A stretch of 64,000 bases of DNA from Flavobacterium piscisymbiosum (GTDB lineage: Bacteria > Bacteroidota > Bacteroidia > Flavobacteriales > Flavobacteriaceae): the NCBI RefSeq assembly GCF_020905295.1, contig NZ_JAJJMM010000001.1, positions 1,426,001-1,490,000 on the forward strand. The letters are read 5' to 3'. This document shows, in pieces, positions 1 through 9,765 of the stretch (its first letter is position 1; each line of letters begins with the position of its first letter). Made by a program: the position numbers and the translations under genes. The notes beneath the pieces are model-generated. The model did no database searches. It had not been told where the DNA came from and saw nothing but the letters and a program-made list of their open reading frames with translations.

Positions 1-1
1 A

Positions 2-1204
2 TCGCTATTCCAAACAAAAGGAAAAATCAAGAAAGTTTATAGAGAAGCAAAAGCCTCTTATTTAAACCGAATTCGTTTTGCCGTGGGAATGTTTTATTTT
101 GGAATGGGATTAAGTTTTGCAACCTGGGCGAGCAGAATTCCAGACATAAAAACCGCTTTACATTTAACGGAAGGAGATTTGGGGTCGATTCTTTTTGCTT
201 TGCCAATGGGACAATTGATCATCATGCCTTTTTCAGGTAAAATGGTAACCAAATTTGGGAGTCATCGTATCCTTGTTTTCTCTTTAATAATGTATGTTTT
301 GTGTTTGGCTAATTTAGGATTAGCAACATCAGCACTGCAATTATCACTAGGATTATTTCTGTTTGGAGTTTTTGGAAATCTAGCCAACATCGCCGTAAAT
401 ACTCAAGGAGTTTATACCGAAGTACTTTTCAAAAAAACAATCATGTCCTCTTTTCACGGAATGTGGAGTTTTGCCGGATTTACAGGAGCTTTGGTAGGTT
501 TAGGAATGCTGACTTTAAAACTCACACCATTTCATCATTTTCTGGTTGTGGGCGCAATTGTACTTTTAATGGTTGCTTTCAATTTTAAATTTTTGGTCAA
601 AGCCAAAGAAAAAATAAAAAACAAAACATCCGAAAAGAAAAAGCTATTTGTAAAACCCGACAGCTCTTTGCTTTGGCTTGGTGTAATTGGTTTTTGCAGT
701 ATGGCCAGCGAAGGTGTAATGTTCGACTGGAGCGGAGTTTACTTTAAAGATATTGTACAAGCTCCCGGACCTTTAGTAATTTTAGGTTATACATCATTCA
801 TGATCATGATGGCCAGCGGACGATTTTTAGGCGATGGACTCATCAACAAATTTGGTCGTGAACGGGTGATGCAAATTAGTGGCGTCATGATTTCTGTGGG
901 GCTTTTTACTGCTGTTTTTCTTCCTTATATTATTCCTTGTACCATTGCTTTTATGCTTGTTGGTTTAGGAGTTGCGACCATTGTGCCTACCGTTTATAGT
1001 ATGGCAGGAAAAAACCCTACCGTTCCTCCCGGAGAAGCTTTAACCATTGTTTCGAGTGTAAGTTTTTTAGGTTTTTTGATGGGACCTCCGGTTATTGGAC
1101 ATATTGCGGAAGCTTTCGGACTTCAGTTTTCCTTTGCCTTTATCGGAATCTTTGGTGTTCTGATCGCCTTTATGGTTTCGAAAATTAGAACTACCGAAGC
1201 ATAA
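2..1204 (+). CDS. MFS transporter, YbjJ-like (5' end outside window)
   Basis: Inner-membrane major facilitator superfamily permease; substrate unknown. The reading frame is open from base 2 with no stop, and the first possible start inside the window (GTG at 83) falls inside the first membrane segment, so the true start almost certainly lies to the left. Visible features are about 12 hydrophobic segments, the early SRIPDIK motif typical of YbjJ-like MFS proteins, and a long basic loop near the middle (KAKEKIKNKTSEKKK) matching the central cytoplasmic loop that separates the two six-helix halves. Nothing downstream suggests a substrate: the next gene lies beyond a 550-bp repeat-rich gap. Family confident, specificity unknown. 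Confidence 0.8.
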   Translation, partial: SLFQTKGKIKKVYREAKASYLNRIRFAVGMFYFGMGLSFATWASRIPDIKTALHLTEGDLGSILFALPMGQLIIMPFSGKMVTKFGSHRILVFSLIMYVLCLANLGLATSALQLSLGLFLFGVFGNLANIAVNTQGVYTEVLFKKTIMSSFHGMWSFAGFTGALVGLGMLTLKLTPFHHFLVVGAIVLLMVAFNFKFLVKAKEKIKNKTSEKKKLFVKPDSSLLWLGVIGFCSMASEGVMFDWSGVYFKDIVQAPGPLVILGYTSFMIMMASGRFLGDGLINKFGRERVMQISGVMISVGLFTAVFLPYIIPCTIAFMLVGLGVATIVPTVYSMAGKNPTVPPGEALTIVSSVSFLGFLMGPPVIGHIAEAFGLQFSFAFIGIFGVLIAFMVSKIRTTEA

Positions 1205-1214
1205 TTTTTTTTCA

Positions 1215-1294
1215 GGAGCTAATCCCGCTATACGTTCCAATCTTTTGTGGCGAACACCGCCACAAAAGGATTTCCACTTCTATCGGGGCTAGGA
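1215..1294. repeat. Dispersed hairpin repeat, copy A
   Basis: Intergenic element with an outer imperfect pairing (around 1219-1231 with 1281-1292) and an inner perfect 11-bp stem, 1242-1252 with 1258-1268, around a 5-nt loop. A second copy lies at 43571-43656 with the same flanks but a different inner stem. It begins just after the MFS stop codon and could also act as a transcription terminator or 3' end stabiliser. Confidence 0.75.
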
Positions 1295-1320
1295 CAATCA
1301 TTTTCATAAGAGTTTTTTCC

Positions 1321-1367
1321 TCTAGTTTGTCCTCCCGAGGAACGAGGGATCTCCACAAGAAACTCCG
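1321..1367 (-). repeat. Partial copy of the CATCCTGA-type repeat
   Basis: Read on the minus strand this segment starts CGGAGTTTCTTGTGGAGATC and ends in GAGGACAAA, matching the right arm of the long inverted repeat at 58691-58792 with scattered substitutions. Only one arm is recognisable here. The rest of the gap to about 1600 holds a degenerate 'aatctgtggc' repeat (about 1478-1507, similar to 47398-47426) and no gene that I can support. Confidence 0.55.
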
Positions 1368-1610
1368 TATAGTAATACACCAAATATTGACGATATTCTC
1401 TACAGAATTTCTAGTTTGATTTGCTCGTTGGCTATCGCTCAGGCCTCCTTCGTCGAAAATAACATTAAATGAGAAAAAATCATTTCAATCATTATAATCT
1501 GTGGCTATAATAAAACTAGCAAATGCCCAAATTAATTACTGATTTTTAAAAAGCAATCTTATTTATAAAATAAAAATTTGTAAGAAATTTCTTTTACATC
1601 GATTTTTGCT

Positions 1611-1618
1611 TATATTTG
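1611..1618 (+). promoter_or_regulatory. -7 promoter element for the TonB receptor gene
   Basis: TATATTTG fits the Bacteroidota -7 consensus TAnnTTTG exactly. No convincing -33 TTG is present at 17-23 nt upstream. It would give a 5' leader of roughly 125 nt before the start at 1754. Confidence 0.5.
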
Positions 1619-1753
1619 AGGTTGAAAATTAAGTTTCGTATTTATCGAAAGTCTTTTCCAAAGACCAATTTTATCTTTTGATGCAGAATTAAAAAGTTTT
1701 GAAAATCAAGACTGTTTAATCTGAAAACTTTTATCAAAGTAAATTGGGTTTTC

Positions 1754-4591
1754 ATGGGAAAGAAATACATATTGTTTTTTATTTTATTGTCTTTTGGAGT
1801 TGCTTTTGCACAACAAGAAACTACTTTCGAAGGAATAGTAATTGATGCAAAAACGCAAAGTCCTCTTGAAAATGTTGTGGTAAGTATCCAGAATTCTTCG
1901 ATCACACAACTTACCAATGCAAGCGGAAAATTCGAATTGCATTCTGCTATTAAAGGAGAACAACTATTATTGCTTCGTAGTCAGGGATATAAAGATTTAC
2001 TTTTAAAGATAAACTCAAATCCGGAACAAACAGTCAATCTTGGAATATTACAATTAGAAGATAATTTTTCAGATGATGTTCCTGCAACGTTAATCACCTT
2101 ATTAGACAGTGAATTATCAGATGATAACAGTTCGTCAGAAATGACATCAGGACTTTTACAGTCTTCAAAAGATGTTTTTATGCAGGCCTCCGCTTTCAAT
2201 TGGGGACAAGCCCGATTTAGAATTCGGGGTCTGGACAGCGAAAACGGAACTATGATGCTCAATGGCATGGTCATGAATAAAATTTATGACGGAAGACCGC
2301 AATGGAGTAATTGGGGAGGTTTGAATGACGTACTTAGAAATCAGGAATTTTCTGTTGGAGCCGCAGCTTCAAATTTTACTTTTGGAGGCATATTGGGCAC
2401 GCAGCAAATTTCGACCCGCGCATCAACTTACAGAAAAGGAGCAAGGCTTACTTTTTCAGGAAGTAATACAACCTATAATTGGCGTGCCAATGCGACCTAT
2501 GCTTCCGGAATGAATTCTTCTGGGTGGGCGTATGTAATATCAGCAGGAAAACGTATTGGTAATGAAGGTTATTTTGAAGGAACAAGTTTCGATGCCGAAT
2601 CGTTTTTTATAAGTGTCGAAAAGAAATTAAGTAACAAACACTCGCTAAACTTCACGGGATTTTATACGCCAAATTCCCGAGGAAAAAACTCAGCCAATAC
2701 CAATGAAGTTGTCGAATTAACCAACGAAAAATACAATTCGTATTGGGGTTTTCAGGATGGCGAAAAACGAAATGCAAGGGTAAAAAAAGTCGAAGAACCT
2801 TTATTGATGCTCAATCATTATTACAAGATAAATGAAAAAGCAAAACTGAATTCCAATATAATGTATCAGTTTGGTAAAGTAGGAAACAGCACGATTGATT
2901 ATCAAAATGCAAATAGTCCGGATCCTACATATTATCGAAAATTACCCAGTTATTATGCCTCACTTTACGGAAAAGATATCGGAGAGTTTTCAGGAGAGTT
3001 TACACCGGATTATGAAAATGCGGAACTCAATAAAAAATTGTTTCTGGAGAATCCGCAAATCAATTGGGATGAAATGTATCAGGCCAATCAGCAACCAATA
3101 TTAAATTCTAATGGAAAAATTATAGGTTATCAGCCTTCTCAAAGTCATTATGTTTTGTATGAAGACAGAGCAGATGATAAAACGTTTGCTGCCAATTCAA
3201 ACTTAAACATTCAAATTACAGAAAACAGCTCTTTTGATGGCGGAATAACTTTTCGGAATTTAAAATCACATCAATTTCAATATCTTTTAGATTTGCTGGG
3301 AGGCGAATATTTTGAAGATATCGATGCATTTTATGTTGGAGATCAGTCGCAATCAGATCTTCAGCATCCAAATCGTCAGGTGAAAAAAGGAGATGCTTAT
3401 GGTTATAATTTTAATCTTCTAGCGACTACAGTCGATGCTTTTACGCAGTTTAAATTTAATTATAGAAAAATTGATTTTTATTTAGGTCAATCATTTTCCA
3501 TCTCCAATTATCAAAGAGAAGGTTTGTATCAAAACGGAATTTACCCAACAACTTCTTTAGGTAAAAGTGAAAAAGTACATTTTGAAAATTTTGGTTTCAA
3601 AGGTGGATTTACTTATAAGATTTCGGGAAAACAATGGTTGTTCTTTAACGGAATGCATCTTACAAGAGCGCCATCACTTCGAAATACTTTCGCCAATTCA
3701 CGCCTGAATAATTCAGTTGTAGACGGAATCGAAAATGAAAATATCAGTAGTGTCGAAGGTAATTATGTTTTCCGTTCTCCAAAACTTAAAATTAGAACAA
3801 CGGTTTATTATACTTTGATCAAGAACACTACAAAAACTTCTTTTTTCTATGCTGAAGGTATTTTTGACAGAGGAGCCAGTTACAATAATACAGATGCATT
3901 TGTGAGTCAGACTTTGACACATCTCGACAAGAAAAATATTGGAGCAGAGCTGAGTTTCGAATATCAAATTTCATCTACATTAAAAAGTACATTATCTGTA
4001 GCTTACGGTAATTACACTTACAATAGTAATCCAAATGTTTCGGTTACAAATGATGCCAACGCTGCGAAAGGTGATACACAAACTACTTTTGATTTTGGAG
4101 AATCATATCTCAAAAATTATAAACAACCCGGTATGCCGCAACAAGCTTACTCTTTTGGGTTAGAATATCGGGATCCTAAATATTGGTGGTTGGGAGCCAA
4201 CATCAATTATTTGACCGAAAGTTATATTGATGTTTCGCCAATTGCCAGAACAGCCCGTTTTTATAAAAATCCAATCAGCGGTTTAGTTTTTCCTGAAGCT
4301 ACAGAAGAACGTGCAGCCGCTTTATTAAAACAAGAGAAATTCGATCTTATTTCGTTGCTAAATATTACAGGCGGTAAATCCTGGCGTATTTCAGGTAAAT
4401 ATGTCGGGCTTTTTGCAAGTATAAATAATGTTCTTGACAAGACTTATAAAACAGGAGGTTTTGAGCAGGCAAGAAATGCGAATTTCAGAGCATTAAATCA
4501 GGATGTTTCAAGCGGAACGCCATCATTTGCACCCAAATATTTTTACGGATACGGAAGAACTTATTTCGTAAACCTCACGATAAGTTTATAA
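1754..4591 (+). CDS. TonB-dependent outer-membrane receptor
   Basis: Outer-membrane active-transport receptor powered by TonB-ExbBD; ligand not identifiable. The 945 residues begin with a signal peptide ending near AFAQQ, then a carboxypeptidase-regulatory-like beta-sandwich (about residues 25-100, FEGIVIDAKTQSPLENVVVS), a plug region (about 130-230, with FRIRGLDSENGTMMLNG) and a C-terminal 22-strand barrel ending in an aromatic strand (TYFVNLTISL). There is no STN domain, so no sigma-factor signalling is expected. The DUF5689 lipoprotein gene starts 21 bp downstream and is very likely cotranscribed. This receptor/DUF5689 pairing recurs in Flavobacteriia, in some genomes with a secreted EEP nuclease, but that is not adjacent here. 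Confidence 0.88.
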   Translation: MGKKYILFFILLSFGVAFAQQETTFEGIVIDAKTQSPLENVVVSIQNSSITQLTNASGKFELHSAIKGEQLLLLRSQGYKDLLLKINSNPEQTVNLGILQLEDNFSDDVPATLITLLDSELSDDNSSSEMTSGLLQSSKDVFMQASAFNWGQARFRIRGLDSENGTMMLNGMVMNKIYDGRPQWSNWGGLNDVLRNQEFSVGAAASNFTFGGILGTQQISTRASTYRKGARLTFSGSNTTYNWRANATYASGMNSSGWAYVISAGKRIGNEGYFEGTSFDAESFFISVEKKLSNKHSLNFTGFYTPNSRGKNSANTNEVVELTNEKYNSYWGFQDGEKRNARVKKVEEPLLMLNHYYKINEKAKLNSNIMYQFGKVGNSTIDYQNANSPDPTYYRKLPSYYASLYGKDIGEFSGEFTPDYENAELNKKLFLENPQINWDEMYQANQQPILNSNGKIIGYQPSQSHYVLYEDRADDKTFAANSNLNIQITENSSFDGGITFRNLKSHQFQYLLDLLGGEYFEDIDAFYVGDQSQSDLQHPNRQVKKGDAYGYNFNLLATTVDAFTQFKFNYRKIDFYLGQSFSISNYQREGLYQNGIYPTTSLGKSEKVHFENFGFKGGFTYKISGKQWLFFNGMHLTRAPSLRNTFANSRLNNSVVDGIENENISSVEGNYVFRSPKLKIRTTVYYTLIKNTTKTSFFYAEGIFDRGASYNNTDAFVSQTLTHLDKKNIGAELSFEYQISSTLKSTLSVAYGNYTYNSNPNVSVTNDANAAKGDTQTTFDFGESYLKNYKQPGMPQQAYSFGLEYRDPKYWWLGANINYLTESYIDVSPIARTARFYKNPISGLVFPEATEERAAALLKQEKFDLISLLNITGGKSWRISGKYVGLFASINNVLDKTYKTGGFEQARNANFRALNQDVSSGTPSFAPKYFYGYGRTYFVNLTISL

Positions 4592-4611
4592 AATTTTAAT
4601 ACACATTCGAA

Positions 4612-5961
4612 ATGAAAAATAGATTTTTAATTCCTTTTTTAGCGTGGTCAGTCTTCTTTTTTTATGGTTGTAATAATGAAGTTGAAATTCCAAAACTAAA
4701 ATGCACACAGCCTGATTTAGCAGTAAATCAATCGGTTCAAAAAGTTAAGGATCTTTCGGGTTCAGTTCCAAAACAATACAATTACAATGATATCATCGAA
4801 GCTTATGTGGTATCGAGTGATGAAGGAGGCAATTTTTTTAAGGCGATTTCTTTTCAAACATTAGCGACAGATAAAGTACCTGCAATAGGATTTAGCATTC
4901 CTGTAGATGTTTCGAACACTTATATTGATTTTCGAATTGGAAATAAAGTGTATATAAAAGTCAAAAACCAGTTTACAGATTTATATTTTGGAGGATTGCG
5001 AATAGGAAGTCTGTATGTAAGTAATGCTGGCGATCCCACTATTGGCAGAGTTTCGCAAAATGATTATAAAAATGTCCTTAATGCTTCGTGTACAGTAATT
5101 GATGAAAGTCAATTGGTTGAGTCTATTTCTATTGAAGAAGCTCTAAACGATGATAAACTCAATACTTTGGTAGAGTTAACGGATGTGCAATTTACCGAAG
5201 AAGCAATTGGTCGTCATTATTTTGAAGAATCTAATAATGTGGGTGGTTCAACCAATTGGAATTTACGAGATAAAACCGGTAATCAGATTATTTTCAGAAC
5301 AAGCAGTTACGCTAGTTTTGCAGATCATATCGTACCGGAAGGAAGCGGAAAAGTGAGAGGGATTTTGACCAAATTTGGATCGGATTACCAATTGATGATC
5401 AGGTCAGAAAAAGATTTGGTAATGAACGGAAAAAGAACCGTTCCTTTTTTTTCGGAAGATTTTCAATCAGTAAAAAACAATGTAAATTTCACATTGCCAG
5501 GTTGGAGCAACATAGTAGAAAAAGCTTCAAAAATATGGAAAAGTATGTTGTATGCAGGAAATGGTTACGCAGAATTTAATACCACCAGTACAACAGCTGC
5601 CGAAAATATTGCATGGTTAGTTACGCCAAAGATCAATATGTCAGGATATAAAAATGCTGTGTTATCTTTTAGAAGTGCTCAACATGACCTTAAAGTAGAT
5701 TCACCCCTAAATTCTTTAGAAGTTTATATCTCAGCTAATTTTGATGGTTCCAGTATTACTAAAGCAAAGTGGACAAAACTAGAAGCAAATTTACCTTCAT
5801 TGTCAACGCCAACAAGACAATTTATAAGTTCCGGCGGAATAGATTTATCTGCTTACTCAGGAAATATTCATATTGCATTCAAATATATAGGATCCGGTAA
5901 AGACAAAACATTAAACGGAGCTTTTATGGTTGATGATGTTAAAATTTTTGGAGAAAAGTAA
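4612..5961 (+). CDS. DUF5689 lipoprotein with choice-of-anchor-like C-terminus
   Basis: Secreted lipoprotein of 449 residues, presumably the partner of the upstream TonB receptor. The signal peptide ends in a lipobox (FFFYGC, Cys20). Residues about 35-275 fit DUF5689 (NYNDIIEAYVVSSDEGGNF; an OB-like beta fold ending GKVRGILTKFGSDYQLMIR). Residues about 285-449 resemble the jelly-roll 'choice-of-anchor J' domain, starting FFSEDFQS and ending AFMVDDVKIFG. The gene follows the receptor after 21 bp. Role in ligand capture is inferred from pairing with the receptor; no catalytic motif is visible. Confidence 0.8.
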   Translation: MKNRFLIPFLAWSVFFFYGCNNEVEIPKLKCTQPDLAVNQSVQKVKDLSGSVPKQYNYNDIIEAYVVSSDEGGNFFKAISFQTLATDKVPAIGFSIPVDVSNTYIDFRIGNKVYIKVKNQFTDLYFGGLRIGSLYVSNAGDPTIGRVSQNDYKNVLNASCTVIDESQLVESISIEEALNDDKLNTLVELTDVQFTEEAIGRHYFEESNNVGGSTNWNLRDKTGNQIIFRTSSYASFADHIVPEGSGKVRGILTKFGSDYQLMIRSEKDLVMNGKRTVPFFSEDFQSVKNNVNFTLPGWSNIVEKASKIWKSMLYAGNGYAEFNTTSTTAAENIAWLVTPKINMSGYKNAVLSFRSAQHDLKVDSPLNSLEVYISANFDGSSITKAKWTKLEANLPSLSTPTRQFISSGGIDLSAYSGNIHIAFKYIGSGKDKTLNGAFMVDDVKIFGEK

Positions 5962-6099
5962 GGCGTTCAATTTTTAAAAATGAAATTAAAGTGCTGATTT
6001 TTAAGTGATAATTTAATTGTGTGTTGTTTTTAAGTTTTAAACTGTTAAAATTTAATTGAATTTTGTATTTTGGTCATCCCAAATCAATACAAATACTAC

Positions 6100-6966
6100 A
6101 TGAAAACCTATTTTATCGCCATCTTGATGATGGTTTTTCCATGCTTGTTGCACAGTCAGGATCAAAATGCTCCTGTTAGATTAAAACAAATCAACATTGT
6201 AAAAACAAATTACCAAAACTCGAAAGATGGTGAAATTGTAAATAAAACAGTTGTTTTTAAAGACGGAAAAATAGAAACCATTACAACATCAGACGTTGTT
6301 CAGCATTTTTTTTACAATACAAAAGGATTGCTGGATAAGACTGTAAAAGATAAGATTGGAAGCGAATGGAAAGAAGTCGTAAACTACTCTTACGATGCAG
6401 ATAATAACATTACAAAATTCGTTAAAAAATATCAGGAAGGTAACGACTACATTACCAAAACAGTAACTTTTGGCTACGAGGGAGCAAGAGTAAAAGTAAT
6501 TACCAAAAAAAGTACGAATCACCAAAACATTGTTGATGATGTAGAATATATTGTAGAGAACGGTATAATTGTAAGACGTACTACGAGAGACAGAAACAAA
6601 GCAATAATTGGTAAAATTGAATATGTTTATATCAATGATAATGTTGCTAAACATAAAGGTCTTGTGGGAGATAAAATCTCTAAAACGTATACTTTTGATG
6701 ATAAAAAATCTGTAGATCAATTAATTGTTCAGAGCTTGTTTGGTGATAATTATAAAGTAATTGTACCCATGATTTCATATCACGAAGAAGAGTTTAGTTT
6801 TGAAGCAATATCCTATAATAACGAGGTAAATTTTAGTCCGTCATCTACTGTTTTAGTAGGCGTAAGCAGAAAATTCAAATACAATAAATTAAACTTTCCA
6901 ATTTCTTGTTCTCAAATTGAAGAAAACGGAATTGTAAAAACAGAAAAGACTTTTATTTACGAATAA
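6100..6966 (+). CDS. Secreted protein of unknown function
   Basis: A 288-residue exported protein starting MKTYFIAILMMVF with a signal peptide cleaved near LLHSQ. I chose the ATG at 6100; an in-frame TTG at 6070 is too far upstream and lies in a promoter-like AT stretch (TATTTTGG, one mismatch to the -7 consensus). The mature part is rich in short beta-strand repeats with Tyr and Lys (NYSYDADNNITKF, VTFGYEGARVKVI, IEYVYINDNV), reminiscent of YD/RHS-type beta repeats but too short to be a toxin shell. No catalytic motif was seen. A strong terminator follows. Confidence 0.65.
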   Translation: MKTYFIAILMMVFPCLLHSQDQNAPVRLKQINIVKTNYQNSKDGEIVNKTVVFKDGKIETITTSDVVQHFFYNTKGLLDKTVKDKIGSEWKEVVNYSYDADNNITKFVKKYQEGNDYITKTVTFGYEGARVKVITKKSTNHQNIVDDVEYIVENGIIVRRTTRDRNKAIIGKIEYVYINDNVAKHKGLVGDKISKTYTFDDKKSVDQLIVQSLFGDNYKVIVPMISYHEEEFSFEAISYNNEVNFSPSSTVLVGVSRKFKYNKLNFPISCSQIEENGIVKTEKTFIYE

Positions 6967-6989
6967 AAACAATCTTTTTTATTTACTTT

Positions 6990-7033
6990 AAACCATTTAG
7001 AAATTAAGAATCGACTTAATTTCTAAATGGTTT
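6990..7033 (+). terminator. Long-stem intrinsic terminator
   Basis: Perfect 19-bp inverted repeat, 6990-7008 with 7015-7033, around a 6-nt loop, followed by a T-rich run. It ends the 6100-6966 transcript and isolates hflX. Confidence 0.85.
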
Positions 7034-7111
7034 CTTTTTTTAAAGAAACACTAATTTCCCAAATAGAACTTAAAAACGAGATTCTATAAGTGTTAGTACC
7101 TTACAAATCAT

Positions 7112-7119
7112 TAAATTTG
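7112..7119 (+). promoter_or_regulatory. -7 promoter element for hflX
   Basis: TAAATTTG matches TAnnTTTG and lies 16 nt before the hflX ATG, so the transcript leader would be very short. The -33 region has only a weak TTA. Confidence 0.5.
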
Positions 7120-7135
7120 CACCTTATTCAAAGCT

Positions 7136-8377
7136 ATGTTAGAAAAAGAAATTATAAATTTTGAGAAAACTGCCATTGTTGGTATTGTGACCCAAAATCA
7201 AAGTGAAGAAAAACTTAACGAATATCTTGATGAATTAGAGTTTTTGACATTTACCGCAGGAGGTGAAGTTATTAAACGCTTTTCGCAAAAAATGGAACGC
7301 CCAAATCCCAAGACTTTTGTTGGAACAGGGAAAATTGAAGAAATTAATCTTTTTGTAAAAGAAAACGACATATCGACTTTAATCTTTGATGATGAATTAT
7401 CGCCATCACAACAAAAGAATATCTCTAAAATTATAGATTGTAAAATCTTAGACAGAACCCATCTTATTCTGGATATTTTTGCTCAAAGGGCCGAAACTTC
7501 GTATGCAAGAACGCAGGTAGAGCTGGCGCAATGTCAGTATCTGTTACCTAGACTTTCGGGTATGTGGACTCACCTTGAGCGCCAAAAAGGAGGAATTGGA
7601 ATGCGTGGACCCGGAGAAACCGAGATTGAAACTGACAGACGTATTGTTCGTGATCGTATTGCTCTCTTAAAAGACAAAATAAAAACGATCGATAAACAAA
7701 TGGGTGTGCAGCGCAGTAATCGTGGTGCGATGGTTCGTGTTGCTCTTGTTGGATATACCAATGTGGGGAAATCGACTTTGATGAATGCGGTTGGGAAAAG
7801 TGATGTCTTTGTTGAAAATAAATTGTTTGCAACTCTTGATACAACGGTTCGCAAAGTGGTGATTAAAAACTTGCCATTCTTATTGTCAGATACAGTAGGT
7901 TTTATTAGAAAATTACCAACGCAATTGGTAGATTCTTTTAAAAGTACGCTTGATGAGGTTCGTGAAGCAGATTTGTTATTGCATATTGTAGATATTTCGC
8001 ATCCTGATTTTGAAGATCATATAGAATCTGTAAATCAGACTTTGCAGGATATAAAAGCACATGAAAAACCGGTTATAATGGTTTTTAACAAAATTGATGC
8101 CTACAAACACCTGACAATCGATGAGGATGATTTAATGACTGAGAAAACGCCAAGACATTATACACTTGACGAATGGAAATCAACCTGGATGCATCGTTTG
8201 GGAGAAGATAATGCATTGTTTATTTCGGCTACGAATAAAGAAAATTTTGAGGAATTTAGAGAAAGAGTTTATGAAGCAGTTCGTCAGATTCACATAACCA
8301 GATTTCCTTATAATAAATTCTTGTATCCGGATTATAAAGATGCAATCGAAAAAGAAGAAGAACAAGATGAGGAATAA
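7136..8377 (+). CDS. hflX: GTPase HflX
   Basis: Ribosome-associated GTPase that in characterised bacteria splits stalled or stressed 70S ribosomes. The 413 residues have the family layout: an N-terminal HflX domain with the PNPKTFVGTGK segment near residue 58, a coiled linker with RGPGETEIETDRR near residue 160, then the G domain with G1 GYTNVGKST (about 205-213), G3 DTVGF (about 252-256) and G4 NKID (about 321-324), and a short acidic tail (EKEEEQDEE). Length is normal. Transcribed alone from its own -7 element; the palindrome at 8445-8484 probably terminates it. Confidence 0.95.
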   Translation: MLEKEIINFEKTAIVGIVTQNQSEEKLNEYLDELEFLTFTAGGEVIKRFSQKMERPNPKTFVGTGKIEEINLFVKENDISTLIFDDELSPSQQKNISKIIDCKILDRTHLILDIFAQRAETSYARTQVELAQCQYLLPRLSGMWTHLERQKGGIGMRGPGETEIETDRRIVRDRIALLKDKIKTIDKQMGVQRSNRGAMVRVALVGYTNVGKSTLMNAVGKSDVFVENKLFATLDTTVRKVVIKNLPFLLSDTVGFIRKLPTQLVDSFKSTLDEVREADLLLHIVDISHPDFEDHIESVNQTLQDIKAHEKPVIMVFNKIDAYKHLTIDEDDLMTEKTPRHYTLDEWKSTWMHRLGEDNALFISATNKENFEEFRERVYEAVRQIHITRFPYNKFLYPDYKDAIEKEEEQDEE

Positions 8378-8398
8378 GGAATAATAAATAAAAATTTT

Positions 8399-8721
8399 AC
8401 CGCAAAGAGCGCTAAGATTATATTAAAGTATCTTCACAAAACATAAAGTTCGCAAAGCTAAATCTATATAGCTTTGCGAACTTTGTTTTTTTATAAAGCC
8501 GTGATATAAAAAAGTATTTGCTTGCTCTTATGTCTATACAATTAATTTGTAAGCTGAAATGTTTTAATCTCGCCAAAGACGCAGAGTCGCAAAGTTTTTT
8601 AAGCTTATGTTCTTAATGTAGTGATTAATTTTGCTAAGATGCAGAAGTCATCCATAATATATCTTTGGATCCTTGCGCGATTATTTCACCCCAGAAAAAA
8701 AAACTTTGCGCTCTTTGCGGT
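8399..8721. repeat. Nested CGCAAAG inverted-repeat region
   Basis: An outer pair of arms (8399-8416 and 8704-8721, 17 of 18 positions paired) encloses an inner perfect 16-bp palindrome, 8445-8460 with 8469-8484, which is followed by a T run and can terminate hflX. Between 8575 and 8600 is a further degenerate unit (cgccaaagacgcagagtcgcaaag). The same two-tier layout occurs at 39293-39433. No gene is seen in the 359-bp gap. Confidence 0.75.
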
Positions 8722-8736
8722 AAAATTTTATATAAA

Positions 8737-9687
8737 CTAAAATCCGAAATTAACTCCTAAACCAAATACTTCTCTGGTTTGAAAACCCTGAAAAGCATTA
8801 TCATCATAAATTGCCTGGAAGGATAAATTGGCAGATAAAAATTTGTTTACTTTCATGATAATATTCAAAGAGTAATTGATATCTACGTTTTGTGGATCTT
8901 CTAAATAATTAGAATATAAATTCAAAGTATTTTCTGCGGTTACGTTGGTCATGATAGCCAATTTATAATAAACCGATGCATAGAAACCTAATTCGTAACG
9001 CATGGTTTTGTTAGCATCTACACCAAAATAATCACCACTAACATACGGTAAACCAGTTCCCTGGTCGATTCCTGAGGTATAAGCTCCGTCTACAAAAGTA
9101 AATTTAGAGGTAAGAGGTGCAAAGTTAATTTTTAGATTGTCATCTTTTGTCCAGTAAATACCGGGACCAGTAGTAAGATAACCCGGAGACATAAATTTGG
9201 TATTTTCGGTTCTAATTTCCTTTCCGTTTGCATCTTTACCATACAAATAACCTGTTGTAAACTGAGTTCTGAAATTCAGGAAATAAGAATAGTACCATTC
9301 GCCAAAAGCTCTCTTTCCAACTATTGAATTGAATTCAAGACGGTCATCAGTCTTTTTTTCATAGTCGGCATTTTTAGTTTGTAAAAGTCCGTAAGAAGCT
9401 AAAATTTTATTATCCCAGGTAAGATCGTCTTTCTTGTAATTGAAATCGTAGTTGATTCCAAGAGTTCCCGAAAAGCTGTCTTCACCTCCTGCAATCCAAT
9501 TATTAAAGCTCGATTGGTTTAGTAAAAGAGAAACTGTTCCTTTGGCTTTCCAGCCTTCTCCCTCGATAGTATCATTTATTTTCTTTACTGCTTTTTCAGT
9601 GTTTTGGATTAATTCTTTTTCAGAATTTTGGGCTTGAACAAAAGTTAAGTTCGCTAAAATAAAAAGTAATAACGTTAGCTTTCTCAT
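8737..9687 (-). CDS. DUF3078 outer-membrane-type beta protein
   Basis: A 316-residue exported protein with a signal peptide (MRKLTLLLFILANLTFVQAQ) and a DUF3078 body. Visible family features are the segment GTVSLLLNQSSFNNWIAGG near residue 48 and alternating amphipathic strands throughout, ending with the terminal strand FGLGVNFGF, typical of a small outer-membrane beta barrel. Function is unknown in the family. It is the last gene in the minus-strand suf neighbourhood and lies downstream of the DUF2480 gene, but has its own -7 element at 9713-9720. Confidence 0.8.
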   Translation of the reverse strand: MRKLTLLLFILANLTFVQAQNSEKELIQNTEKAVKKINDTIEGEGWKAKGTVSLLLNQSSFNNWIAGGEDSFSGTLGINYDFNYKKDDLTWDNKILASYGLLQTKNADYEKKTDDRLEFNSIVGKRAFGEWYYSYFLNFRTQFTTGYLYGKDANGKEIRTENTKFMSPGYLTTGPGIYWTKDDNLKINFAPLTSKFTFVDGAYTSGIDQGTGLPYVSGDYFGVDANKTMRYELGFYASVYYKLAIMTNVTAENTLNLYSNYLEDPQNVDINYSLNIIMKVNKFLSANLSFQAIYDDNAFQGFQTREVFGLGVNFGF

Positions 9688-9712
9688 GGTATATAGTTTA
9701 AATGTGTAAGAA

Positions 9713-9720
9713 CAAATATA
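9713..9720 (-). promoter_or_regulatory. -7 promoter element for the DUF3078 gene
   Basis: Minus-strand TATATTTG fits TAnnTTTG, 25 nt before the start codon at 9687. No clear -33 element. Confidence 0.5.
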
Positions 9721-9765
9721 CTAAAAAACGTTAAAAGCTTCGGGATTATTGGCTGTAAAAGAAAG

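Noticed and set aside
6289..6720. A 143-residue minus-strand open frame opposite the secreted protein gene
   Set aside because: Its composition is the reverse of an AT-rich coding gene (runs of Phe, Ile, Tyr, no coherent domain), with no promoter or start context; it is a shadow frame.
8399..8721. A CRISPR array formed by the repeated CGCAAAG units
   Set aside because: Units are short, inverted rather than uniformly direct, lack regular spacers, and no cas gene is present in the window.
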